A stretch of DNA of 64,000 nt. Source: Ascaphus truei (Eukaryota > Chordata > Amphibia > Anura > Ascaphidae). The position numbers were made by a program, and so were the translations under genes. The stretch is taken from the NCBI GenBank assembly GCA_036426205.1, contig CM071573.1:74515043-74579042 (forward strand), given 5' to 3'. Shown here piece after piece: positions 11,725 through 23,115 of the stretch (positions are counted from its first letter, which is position 1; each line of letters starts with the position of its first letter). Below the pieces are notes generated by a model. The model did no database searches. It was not told the origin of the DNA and was given only the letters and a program-made list of their open reading frames with translations.

Positions 11725-11815
11725 TGTGTGTGTATAATATGTGTGTGTGTGTGTGTGTGTGTATGCATGTGTATGCGTGTGTATGCATGTGTTTGCGTGC
11801 GTGCGTGCGTGCGTG
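11571..11815. repeat. GT/TA microsatellite block
   Basis: Long TG runs broken by TATATA and one 40-base unique interruption near 11620, ending in GCGTGCGTGCG. Confidence 0.9.
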
Positions 11816-11902
11816 AATATATTTATCAAAGTTGCACAATGTTAATAAATAATTTATTCTCACAACATGTCTTTTTTTTTATTTTTTTAAATATTATATA
11901 AT

Positions 11903-12002
11903 ATACACACACACACACGTTCCCCAGTGACACACAAACACACAAGCCACTTCAAAGTGACACACACACACACACTGACAGCTACCAAGTGACACACACA
12001 GT
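11903..12002. repeat. CA-rich tandem repeat
   Basis: CA runs alternate with CAGTGACACACA-type units of about 35 bases. Confidence 0.75.
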
Positions 12003-12104
12003 GATACCCGCCTCCCAAGCGCGCTTGCTGTCTCCTCTGTCAGGACAGCAAAAAGCTCCTGGTAGCGCGAGCGTCAGCAAGCAAGCGAGAGCGAGCAGCA
12101 GCAC

Positions 12105-12756
12105 CTAAGGCTAAGGCCCCGCTCCCAGAGTCAGCGCGCCCGCACTGCATACAGGCGGTGCGCTGACATACACAGGCCACGATATGCGGTATGTAGGGAG
12201 CGGGAGGTGGGCGGGAGTGGGAGGTTTGACAGGGAGGGGGGGCGTGGCTTGAGCGGAGGGACCCGCTACTCTCCCCCCCCCCCCCCTCCACGGCTCGGGC
12301 TGGAGCTGCTGATTTAAGGTAAGTAAGCAACACACACACGCAGGCACTCATACACACACGCGCACACAGACAGACAGAGGCAGGCACTCACGCACTCAGG
12401 CACACACATACACACAGACAGGCACGCACTCAGACACACACAGAGGCAGGCACTCACGCAATCAGACACACAGACAGGCACTCACGCACTCAGGCACACT
12501 CATACACTCCTCCCCGATCCCCGAAGCCTCTCCTCCTCCCGCAGCCTCCCCTCCCCATTGGCTCACAGCCACACCACGTGACGCGTCAACGCTAGGAAAC
12601 ACCATTCTCTTGTGTCTCATAGCGGCTGACGCGCCACAGCGTGTAGTGCGTTGTGCCGCCAGGGGGGACCGGGACCGCCTCGGTGGGGATTCCCCTGCTG
12701 GTGGGGAACTCGCGTGTGGCCGCCCGCGCCAACGAGCACAGCGGGACCGAGGCCTA
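12105..12756 (-). mobile_element. GC-rich compound element, copy B (inverted relative to copy A)
   Basis: It begins CCTAAGGCTAAGGCCCCGCTC, the complement of the end of copy A, and continues with the reverse complement of its blocks, including GCACTGCATACAGGCGGTG. The middle is expanded by a CA/GGCACTCA microsatellite (12325-12510). It ends with GGTGGGGATTCCCCTGCTGG and a CGGGACCGAGGCCTAAG terminus. Its 12610-12760 part matches the left end of copy A. Confidence 0.6.
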
Positions 12757-12781
12757 AGCACCCACTATATCCGAGGCCTTA

Positions 12782-13573
12782 GGTTGAGTAGTCAGAGGGG
12801 ATCCGGGAGGTGAAGAGAGAGGTAGTGTGGTGCAGGGGGTCAGTGACCCACCTGCATAGGACAGGCTACCCCGTAGGCCCCTAGGAGTGTTCACTGAAGA
12901 CACCAAAGGTTGCTGTGCTGCAGGGACAGCCTATAGTAGTAGCGAGCATCACCCTTACTGAGTACGAGCTAGGGACAAGCGTGCGGAGCAGTTCTGCTGG
13001 CGAGTCGTCTGGGACCAGACGGCTGGACATTGAGACCCAGGAGGCATACCGCTGATTCATCTGACCCTTTGTGAAGAGGTACCGGTCACCTCCGTGACCG
13101 GAAGGTACTATAACAACAAGTGCACCAACACTGGTCAACAGGCGCTGATCCCGCCTTAGGCTAAACTCTTTAGGAACACTGAGCGCGTGGTTAAAGAACT
13201 GAGCCTATACCATCACTTTAATATACATGGACACGGTGTGTGGGGCACGCGGTGAGGGGACGGAGGCGTTGCTCCTGATGAGAGTGGCCGGGCCACTAAG
13301 GTTACACGTTAAGGTTATATTGCTATAATATAGAGTGATAAGGTTCCATGCAATATCATATAGTAAAGTTGGTTACAATCATAAGGTGTTGTATGTTTCT
13401 TGCCCAGGGGAATCTCACATCACGGGGATCCTGGGTAAGTGGAGGCGCTGCGCTAAGTAAGTGTATGAGTGTTACCCCAGGCTCCCATCTAGCGGAGGCT
13501 CAGATCTCCTGGAGCCGCAGGTGTTATACAGTGACCAGTAGTTCCTTTGGGAGGGTTCAGAAAAAGGGCTACA
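12782..13573 (+). mobile_element. Solo or partial LTR related to the 52-60 kb gypsy element
   Basis: The last 145 bases, from ATCCTGGGTAAGTGGAGGCG at 13428 to GGGCTACA at 13573, match the complement of the first part of the LTR at 52115. Shared blocks are GGAGGCGCTGC, CCCAGGCTCCC, AGCGGAGGCTCAGA and the AAAAAGGGCTACA end. The 5' border is uncertain. No internal coding sequence lies beside it. Confidence 0.6.
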
Positions 13574-13742
13574 TTTACTATTAAAATAATAATAGTATTA
13601 TAATTATTAACATACATTTCTTCTTTCCCTTTTCATTGTTTACCTTCTTTTTTTTCATTATTTTTTAAGTTTAGAAAATGAAAATTTCGCTTGTGCGCAC
13701 ATTCATGTCTCAGACAGGTCTTGCTTTTCCCCCATTAGGAGA

Positions 13743-13980
13743 AGGAGCGGCTCAGTGAGTAAAGACACTGACTCGGAGTATGAAGCAGGGGAACCTGGTT
13801 GAATTCCCGGTGTCGGCTCCTTGTGAACTTGGCGGTCACTTTATCTCCCTGTGCCTCTGGCACCAAATACATATATTGTAAGCTTGTCTGGGCAGGGACT
13901 GTGTCTGTAAGAATTCCTATGTGCCACGTACTGCGCGCTATACTTGTGACGCACTCTGAGTCCCAGTATTATTATTATCT
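13743..13980 (+). mobile_element. tRNA-derived CORE-SINE (copy 1)
   Basis: A tRNA-like head has GGCTCAGTGAGTAAAGA (box A region) and GGTTGAATTCC (box B). The CORE region follows (CTCCTTGTGAACTTGG, CACTTTATCTCCCTGTGCCT), then a LINE-like tail with TGTAAGCTTGTCTGGGCAGG and a terminal ATT repeat. A closely similar copy lies at 24480. Such SINEs are copied by L2-type LINEs, and the shared tail agrees with the L2/CR1-type tails in this window. Confidence 0.8.
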
Positions 13981-13987
13981 CCTAGCA

Positions 13988-14081
13988 CAGGGGGTGCTCA
14001 ACCATCCCATGAGCTACCTGTGCTGAAGCAGGCATAGCCTGAAAACCTGACCTGCTTGAGGACTGGAGTTGAGCACCACTA
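13988..14081. mobile_element. hAT MITE with perfect 8-bp duplication (copy 1)
   Basis: The ends are CAGGGGGTGCTCAA and the complement of TTGAGCACCACTA. It is flanked by TCCTAGCA at 13980-13987 and at 14082-14089. An 8-bp duplication with a TAG centre is diagnostic of hAT insertion. The interior is a shortened inverted arrangement of the GCTGAAGCAGG and CTGAAAACCTGACCTG blocks. Confidence 0.85.
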
Positions 14082-14242
14082 TCCTAGCATACAAACCTTC
14101 CACTGCAGCCAGGGATTCTGGGAAATGACATGCAAATGAGCGCACACATTTACAAAAGATAATCAAATGCAAATACACATCAGAAAACACACAAATAAAA
14201 ATGGCGGGTGGGCAGGAAAAACGAGCTGCACCAATGCTTACT

Positions 14243-14440
14243 CCCTCCCCTTATTCACTAAAGTCTCCTGGCTGGAAACGTGGGACAAAGTCCGTGCGAA
14301 AGAATTGCACCAGATTAACCAAAGGAAAAACTCAAATTACTTTCAATGGGATTCCATTTCTCTGATAAATACGGCGCCGTTTTCTGCGCTGGTTTTGATC
14401 CAATTTTGCTGCCGGGAAATTGTAGCTAATAGATCCCAAA
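14243..14440. mobile_element. Short dispersed palindromic repeat (CTCCTGGCTG family)
   Basis: The left half has AAAGTCTCCTGGCTGGAAACG. The right half has the inverted ATTTTGCTGCCGGGAAATTG. A TGGGATTCCATTTCTCTGAT centre is shared with copies at 16450, 23938 and 40759. It is non-coding; the superfamily is not assigned. Confidence 0.55.
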
Positions 14441-14971
14441 GTTCTGGTTAAAAAAAATAAAAAAAATAATAATTTTGCTATTAAATCGCTCTTGTCGAAT
14501 GAGAGCAAAATGTCCAGCGAATGATGTGACTTCCGCTTGCCTTCACCGGAGAAATATCCCCCCAACGTGTTTTCCAGTTTATGCCTTAGAGCTGCATTCA
14601 TTTAGAACCCCCGGCAGCTGGGAGGGACTGCCACTTGGGAAAGGAAAGCTAATTGAAGCATGAAATCCTTCCGTGTCCTATATATGAAGACCTGTCAGGG
14701 GTAAACAAGCCAGCCAGCTCTGCGGATGATGGTGGGAGAGGTGTAAAGTGCTTCACAGTCAAATATATCAAACTATTTCAAGAGATTTCTCCTGGTATTT
14801 TTTGCACCACTTGACCTGAAAGCTGCAGCTAATCCCCCAGTGTCAGTCTGCCCAATTGAAACAAAAACATGGAACTAATTACAGTTAACGCGTTCCCAGT
14901 CAGCGAGAGACAGAGGGGAACATTTAGCGAAGTCTCCCGGTTACAAAACCGGTGAAAAGTGCACCACACCA
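14441..14971. other. Unannotated stretch
   Basis: No recognised element or coding exon. Confidence 0.4.
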
Positions 14972-15262
14972 GGCCGTGCTTATAGCGCCGGCGATGCGAC
15001 GTCGCCCGAAAACAAACGCATTGCCGCCGCCACGTGCGCTTATAGTAAGCGCGACGGCGACAATGCGAGGGAGCGCCGTCGCGAAAACTGGTAGCCGGCA
15101 AAATGTGATTTTTCAATGGCTGACGCCTCATGTGACGGCCGTTGAAACCAATCAAATGCCCGGACACCCGCGACGCCGCCGCCCAGCGAAATATAACTTT
15201 CGCCTGTGGCGACGGGTGACGTCGCCCGTCCTGTCGCCATCGGCGGCATTATAAGCGTGGCC
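14972..15262. mobile_element. Harbinger-like MITE, GGCCGCGCTTATAG family (copy 1)
   Basis: Left end GGCCGTGCTTATAGCGCCGG, right end the complement of ATTATAAGCGTGGCC. The interior has CGACGTCGCCCGAAAAC and strong CpG-rich self-complementarity. Three more copies lie in the window (21687, 50928, 63398). Confidence 0.75.
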
Positions 15263-15264
15263 TT

Positions 15265-15495
15265 AGCCAGGAAATACATCGCCATCAATACCAATGAGAG
15301 TTTCTTGGTTGGGAAATGTGGTGCAGTATTTTTGCATTCGTGTTGCCCGTTTGGGAGGCTGACCCCAAAATTTTTGCACTTGGGGCATAAATGATCAAAG
15401 TTTCCTATGTGCAAAAACAGCACCAGATTCATTCCTATTGTGTATAAATGTAATGCAATATTGTTGCCCCAGTCTGAAACTTTGGCAGATGACCC
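15265..15495. mobile_element. Fragment of the CTCCTGGCTG repeat family
   Basis: It contains ATCAAAGTTTCCTATGTGCA and AAAACAGCACCAGATTCATT, which occur in variant form in the other copies. The ends are not clear. Confidence 0.35.
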
Positions 15496-15535
15496 CTTGA
15501 CCTCTAAATTGTATCCCAGTGTATCCTTGTGCCCA

Positions 15536-15998
15536 TTAAAGCTGCAGTTCAGTCTTTTTTTTTTTTTTTTTTTTACATTTATTTTTTTACTTCAATAGTT
15601 TCATGTGTGCAATCTCTAATTAGCTAAAGAACTGTATAGCTGCAGCTGAATTCGTTTTCCATGTATTGATAGGTCGAAATTTGGTGACATATTAAAAGCT
15701 GGCATTTGTTTATAATCTGCTTGACTGGCAGTGGAAGCTCATGAATATTCATGAGCATTTATGCACTGACAAGTGCTAGAGGGAGGGCAGGGCTGACAAA
15801 GGGGTGTGCCAGAGCTTGTGACAGGACATGAAGGGGCAGTGCCTTAGCAAATGGCTGTTAAAATAGAATACAAGAAAATTGGTCTTTCAAAGTTGTTGTT
15901 TTTTAAACAGAAAATGCTAAAAGTATTTTTTCTTACTACAGAACTGATTTATTAAAAAAAAAAAAACATGCAGGATATTGACTGAACTGCAGCTTTAA
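15536..15998. mobile_element. TTAA MITE with long terminal inverted repeats
   Basis: TTAA occurs at 15536-15539 and 15995-15998. TTAAAGCTGCAGTTCAGTC on the left is the exact complement of GACTGAACTGCAGCTTTAA on the right. The inner sequence has poly(T) and poly(A) arms. No coding. Confidence 0.85.
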
Positions 15999-15999
15999 G

Positions 16000-16440
16000 T
16001 GAATAAATTGTCAGGCTGAATTTGATGCACGCCATTAAAATACGCCATGCTATCTCCTCTAGTGTAGGAGTACAGTAAATATTATAGTTGAAGAAATCAG
16101 TCCTTTTGATTGTTTTTCAAGCATGTCCTCACTTTGATATCTCAATCAGAAGGTAAATTGAAGTAACCTAGAAGTTTGTACTGGCTTTTTTGGTAGTAAA
16201 ACCCCAAATTTCCATCTTGATTAAAAAAATAACCTTGTCCCATACTAACATTAAACGCCTCTCTTCCTTATTGTGTGGCGGAGAATTTCCAAATCGCCAT
16301 GTTATTTTCATGGATTTAGGCACATGGCGGGAGCTGAGGAAAGTAAAGCAAAGCAAGAGACTGTAAAACATTGAGGTGATCACACTGGGAGAACGTCGGC
16401 AGAATTCCCACCGGTTGTAGTGTTTGCAGAACTTTTTAGC
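16000..16440. other. Unannotated stretch
   Basis: Nothing recognised before the next dispersed repeat. Confidence 0.4.
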
Positions 16441-16449
16441 ATTTGTGTG

Positions 16450-16630
16450 TGACGCTCCAGAAGTCTCCTGGCTGCAAAACGAAGGCAAAAATAAATTAAC
16501 CGCACCACATTTATCCAGCAAAAACATTCCCATTAAAACCAACTTGGTTTTCTCCTTTATCGGGTACAATGTTTTTGCATCAGTTTTGCACTCGTGTTTG
16601 AAACAAAGTCCCTTTTGATACTTTGGGGCC
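16450..16630. mobile_element. Short dispersed palindromic repeat (CTCCTGGCTG family)
   Basis: AGTCTCCTGGCTGCAAAACG, GCACCACATTTATCC and the inverted CAGTTTTGCACTCG block match the copies at 14243 and 40759. Confidence 0.5.
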
Positions 16631-16663
16631 AACTGCAAAACTGGGGAAACAAAATTGCACCAC

Positions 16664-18343
16664 ACAGGCTCCCACAGCCAGAGGGGCCCCATACAGGCTC
16701 CCACAGCCAGAGGGGCCCCATACAGGCTCCAACAGCCAGAGTAGAGAGGCCCATAAGGCCACACAGCCAGAGGGGCCCATTTATTTAAGGCTCCAAACAG
16801 CCGCGAGGCCCCTACAGGCTCACAGCCAGAGGGGCCCCATACAGGTCCCAACAGCCAGAGGGGCCACCCACAAGGGACCCCAACAGCCAGAGGGGCCCCA
16901 TACAGGTCCCACACGCCAGAGGGCCCCATACAGGCTCCCACAGGCCAGAGGGGCCCCATACAGGGCTCCACAGCCAGAGGGCCCCATACAGGCTCCCACA
17001 GCCAGAGGCGGCCCAACCATACAGGCTCCCACAGCCAGATGTGGCCCCATCCAGGCTGCCCACAGCCAGAGTGGGCCCCATGCAGGCTCCACAGGCCAGA
17101 GGGGCCCCACACAGGCCTAAGCACAGCACAGAGGGGCCCCATACAGGCTACACACAGCCAGAGTGGCCCCAGCAGGCTCCATAGCCAGAGACCCACAGCA
17201 GGCTACCACACAAGGGGCCCATAAAGGCTCCCACAGCCAGGGGGCCCCCCACAGGCTCCCACAGCCAGAGGGGCCCACACAGGCTCCACAGCACAGAGAG
17301 CCCCACACAGGTACCACAAGCCAGAGAGGCACGCAGGTCCACACCGAGGGGTCCCACAGGCCAGACGACAGCCAGTGGCCCCACACAGGCCTACCAAAGC
17401 CAGAGGGCCCCACACACGCTCCAAAGCAGAGAGAGGTCCCCCCACAGGTCCCCACAGCCAGAGGGGCCCCACAACAGGCTCCCACAGCCAGAGGGGCCCC
17501 ACACAAGGCACACGCCAGAGGGGGCCTCAGTCCAATAGGGGGGGCCTAGGCCCAACAGCCGAGGGGGCCCCATAACAGGCTCTCACACATCTAGGAGGGG
17601 CCACATTACAGGTCCCACAGGCCAGAGTGGCCCCATACAGGCCGCACATCAGCGGGGCACAGCAACAGAGTGGCTCCCATACAAGGGGCTCACACAAGCT
17701 CCAGCAGGGGGCCCAAACAGCTCATCAGGAGGCGCTCCAATGCAGCAGCAGCGGGCCCATACAGGCTTGTCCACGCCAGAGGAAGGGCACGCACCAACAG
17801 GCGTCCACAGGCCAGAGATGGCCCATGACAGGCTCCCACAGCAGAGGGCCCCACACAGGGTCCCACAGCCAGAGGAGAGCCCACGCAGGCTTCCCACAGC
17901 CGAGAGAGGCCCCAAACAAGGCTCCAACAGGCCAGAGAGGCCCCACACCAGGCTCCACAAGCCAGAGAGGCCCCACGCAGGCTCCCACAGCAGAGAGGCC
18001 CCACTAAAGGCACCCCAAGCCAGGAGGGCCCCACACAGGGCCCCAGACAGCAGAGGGCCCAACAGGGCTCCCCACAGCCAGAGAGAGTCGCCCACACAGG
18101 CTCCCCACATGCTTCTTATCGGNNNNNNNNNNNNNNNNNNNNNNNNNNNNNNNNNNNNNNNNNNNNNNNNNNNNNNNNNNNNNNNNNNNNNNNACAGCCA
18201 GAGAGGCCCCACACAGGCTCCCACAGCCAGAGAGGCCCCACACAGGCTCCCACAGCCAGAGAGGCCCCACACAGGGTCCCACAGCCAGGGTGGCCCCACA
18301 TAGGCTCCCACAGCCAGGGTGGCCCCACACAGGCTCCCATGCT
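16664..18343. repeat. 29-bp minisatellite, about 55-60 units, with assembly gap
   Basis: The unit is ACAGGCTCCCACAGCCAGAG plus AGGCCCCAC. Units near the 3' end (18194-18343) are regular. Most of the rest have many one-base losses and gains. Because 29 is not a multiple of three, all frames cycle and the long Gly/Trp/Cys-rich or Gln/Pro-rich frames on both strands are artefacts. A run of 71 N lies at 18123-18193. Confidence 0.95.
18123..18193. other. Assembly gap (71 N)
   Basis: Undetermined bases inside the 29-bp array, so its true length is unknown. Confidence 1.
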
Positions 18344-18489
18344 TCTGTTTCCTTTTGTTAGGTTTCCAGTGACAAGCAGCACAGGTCTGGGGCCCTCAGA
18401 AATGTATCCATGCCCTGGACATGTCTTTCCTCTGTCTCCACTGCAGCTTTGCGTAGCACCCGATGCACAGCGGACCAAGGGGAACCTCT

Positions 18490-18690
18490 ACCTGCGGGCC
18501 AACTGCAACCTGCGGTGAAAATGCGACCTGCGGTGAAACTGCGACCTGCGGTGAAACTGCGACCTGCAGGGAAACTGCGACCTGTGGGCTAATTGCAACG
18601 TGCGACCTGCGGTGTACCTGCGACCTGGGGGCCAACAGTGACCTGCAGGTCAACTGCGACCTCTGGGTCAACTACGGCCTGGGTAGGGCT
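18490..18690. repeat. 18-bp minisatellite (TGCGACCTGCGGTGAAAC)
   Basis: About ten imperfect units of 18 bases. Because 18 is a multiple of three, a Thr-Cys-rich frame stays open across it on the + strand. No splice or start context suggests expression. Confidence 0.85.
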
Positions 18691-18699
18691 TTCATGTGG

Positions 18700-20770
18700 C
18701 GGCTGGACTGTTTCCCATGTTAAATTTCATACAAGTTGCTTAGACAACTAAGTGGAATTTCTACACAAAGAAACTCACAGGTGTTATTAATGATTCCAAA
18801 TTGTTGAAATGTTTTCATTTTCAAGAAATGTAATGTGTCCAAAATATTATTACAATAAACGTGCGGCCCTTCTGCTCCTCAATGTTTTCTGAGCTGTCGA
18901 AGAGTCCAACACACCCTCCATATACCTGGAGAAAATGCAAGATACAGTATGTCAGAAGAATACATCCACATTACTGACAGCCCATTTAACACGGAAACTA
19001 CACAATACTGAATGAAGTAAGCCAGTTGTGGGCACTTTACACATTATTGTGTTACATGCCAAGAATCTTGGTGCAAATAGGCATTTCCATGTATCATCGC
19101 TGTACCTAGGCACTTTGCTCCAATTTTGCCCCATACACACCAGCTTTCCATTTTTGGAGGGTCAATAAAATGAGTTATAATTATAATGGGTCAATGAGAT
19201 GAGTTATAAATGTAATTCTAATGGAGCGTATCATATTCCGTGATTTATTTGACCATGTTTCTGTATGAAGATAATGCAGCAGGTCAGATGTGGTGTGAAT
19301 AACACGGGCTAAGTCTGCACCAGATCCATAGACAGACCCTAATGTTTTATTTTAATCTCACTAATCTGGTGCTGCTTTCTGCCTCCGTTTTGCAGTCAAG
19401 TAATGTGGATGCACAGAAGTCTATTTATTTTAAATAAACCCATTAAAATAATAATAATACAATGTTCAGGAACAAAAATGGAGGTTAGAAACGAAATGAT
19501 TATACTCTACTCTCTTCTTGCATTGTTTTGGGACCTTGCATGACTTACTTTGCTCCTGCATAGAGCCTCAGCAAAGGTTTAAAATAGAGGGTTGGAACTT
19601 GGTAGAGTCCACCTTAAGAACCCCCCCCTCCCTCCTGCCCCCCTCATCCCCTCACCCCCTCACCCTGAGAGTGACGGCATACTGGATGCAGGGATCAGAT
19701 AAATGTGCTTATGGAGCAACTGGAGAACCACAAGAGCTCCAGAGGGGATCTGCACAACAGCTCCCAGGTAGAATGTAATGAAAGGCTTGTCATCTGTCTG
19801 CTGCCAGCACTAACATCTCTTCCTCCAGTCTTCTTCCCTAACTCTGTGCATGATCTTGTTCACCCAGCTCCTAACAGACCCTTTATTCCTCTAAACAGTC
19901 TCTGACAGTGTCATGTTGTTTGCTTTGTATGCCTGTGCCTGCTAGGGTATTAACACAGTGCCAGCTGGGACTTACTGCATTTGTTCAGTATTAGTAATCA
20001 CAGGGGATCAGCTGTTTTTGCTAAGTGTGAATCTCTGAATATTCTGCTGCTGTAGTTTATTTAACACTTTTCATTCTAGCAATACTTATTTTCTTCTTTT
20101 TTTTTAAAACAAATTGTTCCACTTTTGACTCACTGCATGTCACCGTTTTAGATATTCCAGGACAACTAGCAAGTTTCTTTTTTTTTTTTTTTTTTTTAGA
20201 GCATCCCAATAGATCACTTCAATATTTGACTTTTATAGTGACAAACAAATCCAATTCTCAAACATATATAATCAAAGTTTAGCTGTATTTATCTTGTTGG
20301 ACTGAAATGCAGCATTTACAAAACCAATGAGTTTACATAATGTACGTTGATACCTATATGTGGACTGAGCTGTACAATACATCCCTAACGTAAAGCGTCT
20401 ACAATCTAATTTTTGATACCATTTTTTATTTTTGGCACAACTTGTACAAAGTCACATGGAACAAGTATTAGGTTTGTAATTGGGGTTTTCATACAGAACC
20501 AAAAGCACAGCACTAAGCCACTCCTCCCCTTGAAATGTCATATTGTTGTTCTGTATATTCACCCAGTTTACAAGTGAACGCATATACTTACAGTTGTGAA
20601 ATATACCTATAATATGAACCCTAATAGGAGCAGTGTGGTGGGAATGTAATCACAGTTATCTGTTAATAATAAAACCACCATCACATTTTCACATTAAAAA
20701 AAATATATACATTATATTCAACTTTAAACTGGTGGCAGGTAAAACTAAATGAATATCTGGTAGCACTCAT
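18700..20770. other. Unannotated stretch
   Basis: Mostly AT-rich and unique-looking. Around 19310-19400, CTGCACCAGATCC and AATCTGGTGCTGCTTTCTGC pair weakly and may be a decayed CTCCTGGCTG-family copy. A poly(T) run lies at 20178. No coding exon recognised. Confidence 0.4.
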
Positions 20771-20771
20771 A

Positions 20772-21524
20772 GGGTTAGATTATCAGAAGTGTGCTAAATG
20801 AGGGCAAATAGCGTTATTTTATCTATGTAGGTAACAGCCGTTATTTTCCCTTCATTTATTGAGGATCCTGAAAGTTAATCATATGCATAAATAAAGTCCA
20901 TTAGCAAAACCACCATTGTTACGTTAACTGCGTTTTCCAATACACTGCACATGCGCATTGGTCAATCTTTAAGGCGCGTTATTAATATGGCTTTTCATGT
21001 GTGTTACCAAAAGCTAATGCAAATCTTGTTATAATATTAAAAATTGAACATTTTGACACTTATTCACTTTTTAAATTAATTATATGGTATATAATGTAAT
21101 AATGACTGAATAAAATAGGGGTGTACAATAATGTATATACATACATACCTCAACAATATAAATTAATATTTCATTAAGGGTTAAGTCCTATACTGAGTAC
21201 CTTGCTTTTAGACTATTCCATGAAATAACTCCATGATAATCAGTGTCTGGATGTGCGGCTTTTGAAAGGTGCTAAATATCGTCGCGTTATTATCCTGCGC
21301 TAACATTAACTGAGGTTCTCGGTTGTTAGTTAAACTGCTCCTTACCATATTATTTCTATATGAGTAAACCTAACGTCTGTTCATATTGAAGGATCCGTTA
21401 TTTTTAAGGAAAAGGCCAGGACATGGTTGCGCTAAACACCTTTGGGGATATGCGTTACGGATATGGATACGTTAAATTGAGATAACAGAACGTTAAAAAA
21501 TTAGCGACCTTCTGAGGATCTACC
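20772..21524. mobile_element. Putative MITE with imperfect terminal inverted repeats
   Basis: GGGTTAGATTATCAGAAGTG at the left pairs imperfectly with the complement of the ACCTTCTGAGGATCTACC end. Internal GCGTTA/TAACGC motifs also recur in inverted orientation. No coding. The target duplication is not clear. Confidence 0.45.
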
Positions 21525-21593
21525 GCACAGATCTTGTATTGATGCCTTGGACCAAAATGAAAATATCCTTATTTCCTTACATATTCTTGTATG

Positions 21594-22510
21594 TATATCT
21601 TTATTTTTATAGCGCCATTCGCGTACATAGCGCTTTAAGGCAGTAACACATTATATAATAATATAAATCACAAATAATACAAATACGGTCGCGATTATAG
21701 TCACGGCGATGGTGACGCAGCGTTGCGTCAAAACAAATGTATTGACTCCGTATAGTAGGAGCGACGCGACGGCTTGGTCGTGATCGCCGGAAGGCACTTC
21801 ATTTTTATTTTTTCAGCGACCGCAGCGTGACCTCAGCATCGCCGTCGCGTCGCCGGGACTATAAGCGCGGCCCAACACATAATAAGCATAAGTGCTTCAG
21901 ACATAAAAATAACATTAAGGAAGAGGAGTCCCTGCTCCGAAGAGCTTACAATTTAATTTGTAAGTAGGAAGAAAGTACAGAGACACTAGGAAGGTGTTCT
22001 GGTAAGTGTGTGTCTGCAAGGTGCTAAGGTCAATGTATGAAGTGTATAGTATCAGCTATTCTTATGCTTGTTAAGGAGGTGTTTTTTAAGATAGGCATTA
22101 AAGGTGGATAGAGAGGGGTCAAGTTAGATATTGAGGGGAATGGCATTCCAGAGGTGCGGGTCAGTGAGAAGGGTTTAAGGCGGGAGAGGGCTTTAGATAC
22201 AAAAGAGGTAGAGAGAAGACATCCCAGAGCAGAACGCAAGAGTCGGGATGGTGCATAGCGAGAAATTGGGGCTGAGATGTAAGGAGGGGCAGAAGGATGT
22301 AAAGCTTTACAATTGAGGAGGAGAATTGTGTGTGTGATGCAGGATTTGATAGGAAGCCAGGAGAGGGATTTCAGCAAGGGAGACGCTGAGACAGATTTAG
22401 GAGAGAGTAAAGTGATTATTGCATACGTTTTAGAGATCCCACAAAATCTAAGCAAAGGGGTTGTGGTCTTTAAAGAGTGTGCACATATTTCGGCTCGTCC
22501 CATAAACACA
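21594..22510 (-). mobile_element. CR1/L2-superfamily LINE, C-terminus and 3' UTR
   Basis: The minus-strand frame from 22509 to 22030 keeps the C-terminal landmarks of this LINE group: a WLPIKSCITHTILLLNCKAL segment, an APPYISAPISRY segment, and a terminal block near 22060. The 3' UTR follows toward lower coordinates with the TGTAAGCTCTTCGGAGCAGG block near 21950 and the AGCGCTATGTACGCGAATGG end near 21620. The reverse transcriptase core is missing (5' truncation). A Harbinger-like MITE is nested in the UTR at 21687-21872. Confidence 0.65.
21687..21872. mobile_element. Harbinger-like MITE, GGCCGCGCTTATAG family (copy 2)
   Basis: It has a GGTCGCGATTATAGT left end, a right end ACTATAAGCGCGGCC, and a CpG-rich interior with GCGTTGCGTCAAAACAAATG shared with the 63398 copy. 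It is inserted in the 3' UTR of the LINE at 21594, so it is younger than that LINE. Confidence 0.75.
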
Positions 22511-22969
22511 GTTGACCTGCAAATAGTCCTGTGTCCTTCGGGCCAACTTTGAGAGAGAAATATAACACTGAGTCAACATAAAATAATTCATCCAATTAAG
22601 CCAATATAAAACAATTTATTCCAGTTACATACTTACCATGATACTGACGTCCAGACTCATCAATCTCATAACCGCACACTAACATGTATTTTTAATCCCA
22701 AGTCTACAGTTATAGCTGGAGGAAAATATATACTGATTTTTAGACAGACTGGACTCAACTTTCACATCTCCAATCTGCTGACAGGCGGACCAGCTGTTCT
22801 CGGGCAGCGCTAGAAGCCTTCCCGGGATCCGCTTGTCTGCCTGCCTCCTGAATCTGTGGCAGCAGTGAATGTGTCTCTGTAAGATTGATTGCAACAACAC
22901 CTGGCACATGGAAACCACCCTGCCCAGCCTGTGAAGAAGGGGTGTGTACGACTTGCACACATGTACTGT
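22511..22969. other. Unannotated stretch
   Basis: No recognised features. Confidence 0.4.
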
Positions 22970-23115
22970 ATATCTTCATTTATATAGCGCCCGCAGCTGC
23001 ACTCAGCGCTTTGCAAAAGAGAGAAACCAGTACAGGGAATTCTTATACATTAAGTGCAACAAACAAAATCAGACAATAGGGAAGGAAATCCCTGCCCAGA
23101 AGAGCTTACAATCTA
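22970..23115 (-). mobile_element. CR1/L2-type LINE 3' tail fragment
   Basis: It runs from TTTATATAGCGCCCGC to CCCTGCCCAGAAGAGCTTAC. The same segment, AACAAACAAAATCAGACAAT included, recurs at 30078-30222. Confidence 0.65.

Noticed and set aside
11052..11768. 238-codon His/Thr- and Pro-rich minus-strand frame
   Set aside because: Runs across GT, GA and G-rich tandem repeats; composition explains it fully.
16168..17196. 342-codon minus-strand frame rich in Gly, Trp and Leu
   Set aside because: Its rich part is the 29-bp minisatellite; its other part is a dispersed repeat and unique DNA without domain similarity.
18463..18723. Thr-Cys-Gly repeat frame resembling a cysteine-rich secreted protein
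   Set aside because: It follows the 18-bp repeat unit exactly; no signal peptide or start context.
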